Assembly (NCBI GenBank): GCA_016871855.1
Contig: VHBQ01000025.1
Coordinates: 1-41,325 of the forward strand
Length of the DNA: 41,325 nt
Direction of reading: 5' to 3'
Source of the DNA: Gemmatimonadota bacterium
GTDB taxonomy: Bacteria > Gemmatimonadota > Gemmatimonadetes > Gemmatimonadales > Gemmatimonadaceae
The notes under the pieces are model-generated. The model saw nothing but the letters and a program-made list of their open reading frames with translations. It had not been told where the DNA came from and searched no databases. The position numbers and the translations under genes were made by a program. This document shows positions 36,478 to 41,325 of this stretch, one piece after another (positions within the stretch are counted from its first letter, which is position 1; each line of letters starts with the position of its first letter).

Positions 36478-37152
36478 ATGCAGGACTTGCCGGATCGTGT
36501 GGCCGAGGTGCGGGGCCGCATCGCGGAGGCCGTGCGCCGGGGCGGGCACGGGCAGGCGGTGCGGCTGGTGGCCGTGACCAAGACGCACGGGCCGGAGATG
36601 GTGGCGGCGGTGCACGCCTGCGGGGTGGACGACGTGGGCGAAAACCGCGTGCAGGAAGCGCTGGACAAGCAGGCGGCGGTCTCGGTGCCGGTGCGCTGGC
36701 ACCTGATCGGCCATCTGCAGCGCAACAAGGTGAAGGCGCTCGAGCACTTCTGGCTGCTGCACGCGCTGGACAGCGCGCGGCTGGCCGATGCGGTGTCGCA
36801 GTTCGGAACTGGGCGCGGCCGGCCGGTGGACGCGCTCCTGCAGGTGAACGTGGTGGGCGAGGACACGAAGGGCGGGTTCTCCTTGGGCGAGGTGGCCGGG
36901 GAGGCGGAGCGGTTGCGGGGCCTGCCGGGCGTGCGCGTGATCGGCGCGATGACGATGGCGCCATTCGACGCGGACGAGGCGACACTGCGGCGTTGCTTCG
37001 CCGGCGCTCGGCAGGCGCGCGAGGCGTTGCGGGCCGCGGGGCATCCCGCGGTGGAGCTGTCGATGGGCATGTCGGGCGACTACGAGATCGCGATCGAGGA
37101 AGGCGCCACGATGGTGCGGGTGGGAACGGTCCTGTTCGGGGAGAGGCACTGA
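36478..37152 (+). CDS. yggS: YggS/PLPBP family pyridoxal-phosphate homeostasis protein
   Basis: Single-domain PLP-binding TIM-barrel protein of 224 aa; relatives regulate PLP and amino acid homeostasis without known catalysis. The PLP lysine is Lys35 in VAVTKTH. Other signatures are GENRVQEALDK, WHLIGHLQRNKVK, LQVNVVGEDTKGGF, GAMTMAPF, LSMGMSGDYEIAIEEGATMVRVGTVLFG. Leaderless-type -10 8 bases before the ATG. The stop overlaps the ATG of divIVA by one base. In Gram-positive bacteria this gene begins the ylmE-sepF-ylmG-ylmH-divIVA-ileS cluster. Confidence 0.95.
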   Translation: MQDLPDRVAEVRGRIAEAVRRGGHGQAVRLVAVTKTHGPEMVAAVHACGVDDVGENRVQEALDKQAAVSVPVRWHLIGHLQRNKVKALEHFWLLHALDSARLADAVSQFGTGRGRPVDALLQVNVVGEDTKGGFSLGEVAGEAERLRGLPGVRVIGAMTMAPFDADEATLRRCFAGARQAREALRAAGHPAVELSMGMSGDYEIAIEEGATMVRVGTVLFGERH

Positions 37153-37724
37153 TGAGCGACGATGTCTTTCATCTCACGCCGGTGGACGTGCGGCGCTTCG
37201 ACTTCGGGTCGGCGCTGCGCGGCTACGACAAGGCGCGCGTAGACCAGTTCCGTGACCAGGTCGCCGAGGAACTGGAACGGCTGACGCGCGCGAACAGCGA
37301 GCTCGAGGCGAAGGCCAAGGGCTTCCACGAGCAGCTGCGCGCCTTCCGCGAGCGGGACAAGGCGCTCAACGACGCGCTGATCACCGCGCAGCAGCTGCGC
37401 GCCGAGACGCGCGAGCAGGCGGAGCGCGAGGCGCAGCTCATCCTGCGCGAGGCGCGCGCCGAAGGGGAGAAGCTGGTGGAGGAGGCGCGGCGCACCGTGC
37501 GGCGCCTGGAAGCGCAGGTGGACGCGCTGGAGCGCGCCCGCAAGGCGTACCTCGCGCAGTGGCGCGCATTCACCGAGCGTCAGGCGATGGAGCTGCGCAC
37601 CGCGGAGGAGTCGCCTGCGCCGGAGCGTCCGGAGCCGGTCGCCGACGGCGCGCCGGGCGGCGCGCGCGACAAGGCGCCGAGTTGGCTCGACGAGGGCGGG
37701 GCCGACGAGGGCGAGGCGAAGTAG
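37152..37724 (+). CDS. divIVA: DivIVA domain protein
   Basis: Coiled-coil cell pole/septum protein of 190 aa. The N-terminal DivIVA lipid-binding motif LTPVDVRRFDFGSALRGYDKARVDQF (residues 8-33, with the conserved Phe, Gly-Tyr and Val-Asp-Phe) is followed by coiled coil to about 145. The C-terminal tail is Pro/Glu/Asp-rich and ends in PSWLDEGGADEGEAK. ATG 37152 overlaps the yggS stop; a GGAGAGG Shine-Dalgarno lies just before. DivIVA is best known from Gram-positives; its finding here beside yggS and ileS keeps the Gram-positive order in an organism that has outer-membrane proteins. Exact role (growth, division or segregation) cannot be told. Confidence 0.9.
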   Translation: MSDDVFHLTPVDVRRFDFGSALRGYDKARVDQFRDQVAEELERLTRANSELEAKAKGFHEQLRAFRERDKALNDALITAQQLRAETREQAEREAQLILREARAEGEKLVEEARRTVRRLEAQVDALERARKAYLAQWRAFTERQAMELRTAEESPAPERPEPVADGAPGGARDKAPSWLDEGGADEGEAK

Positions 37725-37727
37725 CTG

Positions 37728-38579
37728 ATGACGGCAGTCCGTTTTCCCGGCGCAGAGCACGCGCACACCTCGGCCGCGGTTGATGCCGCGGTGGCCGCAG
37801 TGCGCGCGCGCACGGCGCTCGTTCCCGAGGTCGCGCTGATCCTCGGCACCGGGCTGGGCGGGCTTGGGAAGGCGATCACCGTCGAGTGCACGATTCCGTA
37901 TGCGGATTTGCCCGGCTTCCCCCTTGCGACCGTGGAGTCGCACGCCGGCCGCCTGCTCGTCGGCACGCTTGCCGGCAAGCGCGTGATGGCGATGCAGGGG
38001 CGCTTCCACCGCTACGAGGGCTACGCCCTGCAGCAGGTGACGTTTCCCGTGCGCGTGCTGCGCGCGCTGGGCGCGTCCACGCTCATTGTGTCGAACGCCT
38101 GCGGCGGGATGCACCCGCAGTGGGCGGCCGGTGACCTGATGCTGATCGCGGACCACATCAATCTGCTGGGCGACAATCCGCTGATCGGACCGCACGATGC
38201 GGCGTTCGGCGACCGTTTCCCCGACATGAGCGCGCCGTACGACGCGGCGTTGCGCGCGGTCGCGCGCGCCGTCGCCACCGAACGCGGCATCACCCTGCGC
38301 GAGGGCGTGTATGTCGCCGTGGCCGGCCCGAACCTGGAAACGCGCGCGGAATACCGCATGCTGCGCGCGCTCGGCGCCGACGTTGTCGGGATGAGCACCG
38401 TTCCCGAGGTGATCGTCGCGGTGCAGTCGGGGATGCGCGTGCTCGGGCTGTCCATCATCACGGACTTGTGCCTCCCCGACACCTTGGAGCCGGCGAACCT
38501 CGAGGCGATTCTCGCCACCGCGGGCCGCGCGGAACCGCATCTCGAAGCGCTCGTGCGCGGCGTGATGGAGCGCTTGTGA
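37728..38579 (+). CDS. punA: Purine-nucleoside phosphorylase (trimeric, PNP-I type)
   Basis: Cleaves purine nucleosides with phosphate to base and ribose-1-phosphate. 283 aa. Seen: [10 protein letters not shown], the phosphate loop [42 protein letters not shown], the ribose/base pocket [14 protein letters not shown] and [12 protein letters not shown], and ITDLCLPD. Starts three bases after the divIVA stop; its stop overlaps ileS (GTGA). It sits within the divIVA-ileS pair and in the same run as hpt, which would use the released base for salvage. Confidence 0.94.
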   Translation: MTAVRFPGAEHAHTSAAVDAAVAAVRARTALVPEVALILGTGLGGLGKAITVECTIPYADLPGFPLATVESHAGRLLVGTLAGKRVMAMQGRFHRYEGYALQQVTFPVRVLRALGASTLIVSNACGGMHPQWAAGDLMLIADHINLLGDNPLIGPHDAAFGDRFPDMSAPYDAALRAVARAVATERGITLREGVYVAVAGPNLETRAEYRMLRALGADVVGMSTVPEVIVAVQSGMRVLGLSIITDLCLPDTLEPANLEAILATAGRAEPHLEALVRGVMERL

Positions 38580-41325
38580 CCACGGCTGTCCCCACTTCCG
38601 CGCGTTTCGCGCCGCTGCCGCCGGAGCGCCCGGCCGACGCGGTGGAGCGCGAACTGCTCGACCGCTGGCGCGACGAGCGTCTCTTCGCGGCCTCGCTCGC
38701 CGCACGCGCCGACGCGCCGCGCTGGGTCTTCTTCGAGGGGCCGCCGACGGCCAACGGCAAGCCGGGCATCCACCATGTCTTCGCGCGCGCCATCAAGGAC
38801 CTCTTCTGCCGCCACCGGCACATGAAGGGCTTTCGCGTCGACCGTAAGGCGGGGTGGGACACGCACGGCCTCCCCGTGGAGATCGAGGTCGAGAAGGAGC
38901 TGGGGATCAGCGGCAAGCAGGACATCGAGCGCGTGGGCGTTGCCGAGTTCAATCGGCGCTGCCGCGAGAGCGTCTTCCGGTATCGCGAGGACTGGGAGAA
39001 GCTCTCCAACCGCATCGCCTTCTGGCTCGACTACGACAACGCCTACGTCACGTATCACAACACGTACGTGGAGAGCGTCTGGTGGGCGCTGTCCATGTTG
39101 CACGCCAAGGGGCTGCTCTACTCCGGGCACAAGATCCTGCCGTACTGCCCGCGCTGCGGCACGGCGCTGAGCAGCCACGAGGTGGCGCAGGGGTACGAGG
39201 ACGTCGAGGATCCGTCAGTCTACCTGCAGCTGCCGCTGCGCGACGCGGGGCCGGCGGGCGAGCGGCGCATTCTCGTGTGGACGACCACGCCGTGGACGCT
39301 CGTCTCCAACGCCGCGCTGGCGGTGAGCCCGCATCTCGAGTACGCGGAGCTGAAGCGCAAGGCGGGCGGCACGCACACGGTGATTCTCGCCGAGGCGCGC
39401 GTCCCCGCGGTGCTCGGCGGCGACTGGGCGGATCGCTGGGAAGTCGTCGCGACCTTTGCGGGGACGGCGCTCGCGGGCCAGCACTATCGGCGCCCGCTCG
39501 ACTGGCTGCCGTTCGCCGACGGCGCGCGCGAGATCATCGTCACGACCGACTTCGTCTCGGCCGACGACGGCACCGGCGTGGTGCACCTCGCGCCCGCGTT
39601 TGGCGCCGACGACTACCAGGCCGGCCAGCAGTACGACCTGGCGTTCCTCCAGCCGGTGAACGCGCGCGGCGAGTTCCCGGCGTCCATGCCGCTGGTTGGC
39701 GGGATGTTCGTGAAGGCGGCCGATCCGGTGATCATCGAGGAGCTTAAGCGGCGCGGCGTGCTGTACCGCGACGGGCGCTTCGTGCACAGCTATCCCCATT
39801 GCTGGCGCTGCAAGACGCCGCTGCTCTATTACGCCCGCTCGTCCTGGTTCGTGCGCACCACGGCCATCAAGGACGCGATGATCGCGCGCAACGCGCGCGT
39901 CGACTGGAATCCGTCGGAAGTTGGCGCGGGGCGGTTCGGCAGCTGGCTGGAGAACAACATCGACTGGGCGATCTCGCGCGACCGTTTCTGGGGAACGCCC
40001 CTGCCAGTCTGGGTCTGCGACGCCGACGCGTCGCACCGCGAGGTGATTGGCAGCTTCGCGCACCTCGCCGTGCAGACCGGGCACGCGCTGGGCGCCGACT
40101 TCGACCCGCACAAGCCGCACATTGACGGCTACACGTGGCCGTGCGCGGAGTGCGACGGGACGATGCGTCGCGTCCCCGAGGTGATCGACACTTGGTTCGA
40201 CTCCGGCTCGATGCCGTTCGCGCAATGGCACTATCCGTTCGAGCATCGCGAGGAGTTCGCGCGGCAGTACCCAGCGGACTTCATCGCCGAAGGCGTGGAC
40301 CAGACGCGCGGGTGGTTCTATTCGCTGCTGGCGATTGCGACGGGACTGGGCGATGCCTTGGAAACGGACGGTGGACGGTTGACGGTGGACGGTCGACGAA
40401 AGGCCGCCACGCGACCGCACGACACGCCGCGCGACATTGGTGCCTACGCGGTGGACGAACACCATTCGGGCGGGCACTTCCTCCCCGACGGGCGCGCGGA
40501 GCCGTACAAGGCCGTGGTCGTGAACGACCTCGTGCTCGACGCGAACGGGCAGAAGATGTCGAAGACGCGCGGCAACACGGTGGATCCGTGGGCGGTGATT
40601 GAGCGCCACGGCGCCGACGCGGTGCGCCTGTTCCTCGTGGCGTCGAGCCAAGTGTGGCTGCCGCGCCGCTTCGACGAGCAAGTGATCCGCGAGACGGCGG
40701 GGCGCTTCCTCGTGACGCTCAAGAACGTCTACAGCGGCATCTTCGCGCAGTACGCGAACTTTGGATGGGCGCCGTCGGCGGCCGATCCCGCGGTCGCCGA
40801 CCGTCCGCTGCTCGACCGCTGGATCCTCTCGCGTCTCGCCGCGGTGGAAGCGGAGGTGGACGCCGAGCTGCAGCGCTTTGACGCGACGGCGGCGTCGCGT
40901 GCGCTCATGGAGTTCGTCACCGAGGACGTGGCCAACTGGTACGTCCGCCTGTCGCGGGCGCGCTTCTACGAGGTGGACGGGGAGGGGAACCGCGCCGCGT
41001 TCGCGACGCTGCACGCGGTGCTCACCGTCGTCTCACGCCTGCTCGCGCCGTTCGCGCCGTTCATCAGCGACTACATCCATCGCGCGCTGACCGGCGCGTC
41101 GGTGCATCTCGCCGACTTCACGCGGCGCGACGTGCCGGCGCGCGACCTCGCGCTCGAGTCGGCGATGGCCGAGGTGCGGGCGTTGGCCACGCTGGGCCGC
41201 TCGGCGCGCGAGGAGGCGGGGATCAAGGTGCGCCAGCCGCTCGCGCGGCTCGTCTGCGTATCGGCGGGCGATGCGCCTTCGGCGCTCCTCGACGAGCTCG
41301 TCGCGCTGCTGGCGAGCGAGCTCAA
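38576..41325 (+). CDS. ileS: Isoleucyl-tRNA synthetase (3' end beyond window)
   Basis: Charges tRNA-Ile; 916 codons are visible and the frame is open at the right edge. GTG start overlapping punA. The class I signature appears as [11 protein letters not shown] (residues 57-67), the GxHH form known from one IleRS branch rather than strict HIGH. The zinc-like CPRCG follows, then the editing domain with [14 protein letters not shown] and a central [30 protein letters not shown] and the second signature KMSKT at 660-664 follow. Residues 598-607, 53-62 before KMSKT, are encoded by a heptamer tandem repeat, and the loop between ATGL and EPYKAVVVN is about 45 residues longer than usual. The anticodon-binding domain starts near 730. 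Confidence 0.96.
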   Translation, partial: MTTAVPTSARFAPLPPERPADAVERELLDRWRDERLFAASLAARADAPRWVFFEGPPTANGKPGIHHVFARAIKDLFCRHRHMKGFRVDRKAGWDTHGLPVEIEVEKELGISGKQDIERVGVAEFNRRCRESVFRYREDWEKLSNRIAFWLDYDNAYVTYHNTYVESVWWALSMLHAKGLLYSGHKILPYCPRCGTALSSHEVAQGYEDVEDPSVYLQLPLRDAGPAGERRILVWTTTPWTLVSNAALAVSPHLEYAELKRKAGGTHTVILAEARVPAVLGGDWADRWEVVATFAGTALAGQHYRRPLDWLPFADGAREIIVTTDFVSADDGTGVVHLAPAFGADDYQAGQQYDLAFLQPVNARGEFPASMPLVGGMFVKAADPVIIEELKRRGVLYRDGRFVHSYPHCWRCKTPLLYYARSSWFVRTTAIKDAMIARNARVDWNPSEVGAGRFGSWLENNIDWAISRDRFWGTPLPVWVCDADASHREVIGSFAHLAVQTGHALGADFDPHKPHIDGYTWPCAECDGTMRRVPEVIDTWFDSGSMPFAQWHYPFEHREEFARQYPADFIAEGVDQTRGWFYSLLAIATGLGDALETDGGRLTVDGRRKAATRPHDTPRDIGAYAVDEHHSGGHFLPDGRAEPYKAVVVNDLVLDANGQKMSKTRGNTVDPWAVIERHGADAVRLFLVASSQVWLPRRFDEQVIRETAGRFLVTLKNVYSGIFAQYANFGWAPSAADPAVADRPLLDRWILSRLAAVEAEVDAELQRFDATAASRALMEFVTEDVANWYVRLSRARFYEVDGEGNRAAFATLHAVLTVVSRLLAPFAPFISDYIHRALTGASVHLADFTRRDVPARDLALESAMAEVRALATLGRSAREEAGIKVRQPLARLVCVSAGDAPSALLDELVALLASEL
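40367..40394 (+). repeat. Heptamer tandem repeat inside ileS
   Basis: Four consecutive 7-base units of the form GACGGTN, then a partial unit GACG. The unit length is not a multiple of three, yet the frame is kept on both sides. Same unit as at 6366-6393. Confidence 0.85.

Overview
This is a high-GC stretch (roughly 70% GC by eye) of a bacterial chromosome with an outer membrane: it carries a TonB-dependent receptor, lipoproteins with lipoboxes and periplasmic enzymes, together with DivIVA and an NAD(P) transhydrogenase split into three subunits. GTG/TTG starts, 4-bp gene overlaps, scarce Shine-Dalgarno sequences and -10 boxes sitting just before start codons all occur. The mixture fits a Gemmatimonadota-type organism best. 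That assignment is inference from gene content and composition, not from a marker gene.

Layout. (1) 1-6.4 kb, plus strand: the end of a bifunctional NAD(P)HX repair enzyme, a beta-propeller lipoprotein, thiL, plsC, eno and an FtsB/DivIC-like protein. (2) 6.4-8 kb: the initiator tRNA-Met and a second CAU tRNA, each with its own promoter and terminator, flanking two small minus-strand membrane proteins. (3) 8-18.5 kb: an SDR/DUF2867 protein, a cytochrome c, a minus-strand hybrid histidine kinase, then a TPP riboswitch with promoter and terminator upstream of a TonB-dependent receptor, followed by a second hybrid kinase interrupted by an in-frame TAG. (4) 18.5-24.4 kb, minus strand: an FKBP lipoprotein; an overlapping operon of AIM24-like protein, penicillin-acylase-family hydrolase and small membrane protein; then a hotdog protein overlapping a nitronate-monooxygenase-like flavoprotein. 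(5) 24.5-28.3 kb: oligopeptidase B converging on a Tat-exported amidase. (6) 28.6-31.5 kb: the pntAA-pntAB-pntB operon. (7) 31.5-32.4 kb: a 0.9-kb region without a convincing gene, holding a dispersed inverted repeat and a low-GC island. (8) 32.4-41.3 kb: a 60-aa membrane protein divergent from the classic tilS-hpt-ftsH cluster, then yggS-divIVA-punA-ileS, a reduced form of the division/ileS cluster known from Gram-positive bacteria. ileS runs off the right edge.

Most genes are housekeeping. The unusual content is regulatory and repetitive: a riboswitch-controlled probable thiamin-related outer-membrane receptor with a sensor kinase 28 bp downstream; an amber codon and a degenerate receiver in that kinase; short tandem repeats in frame inside ileS and tilS, the ileS one matching an intergenic repeat 34 kb away; nested intergenic inverted repeats in at least two families; and near-identical leaderless-type promoters at hpt and yggS. 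No prophage, insertion sequence, CRISPR array, defence island or clearly new multi-gene system was found.
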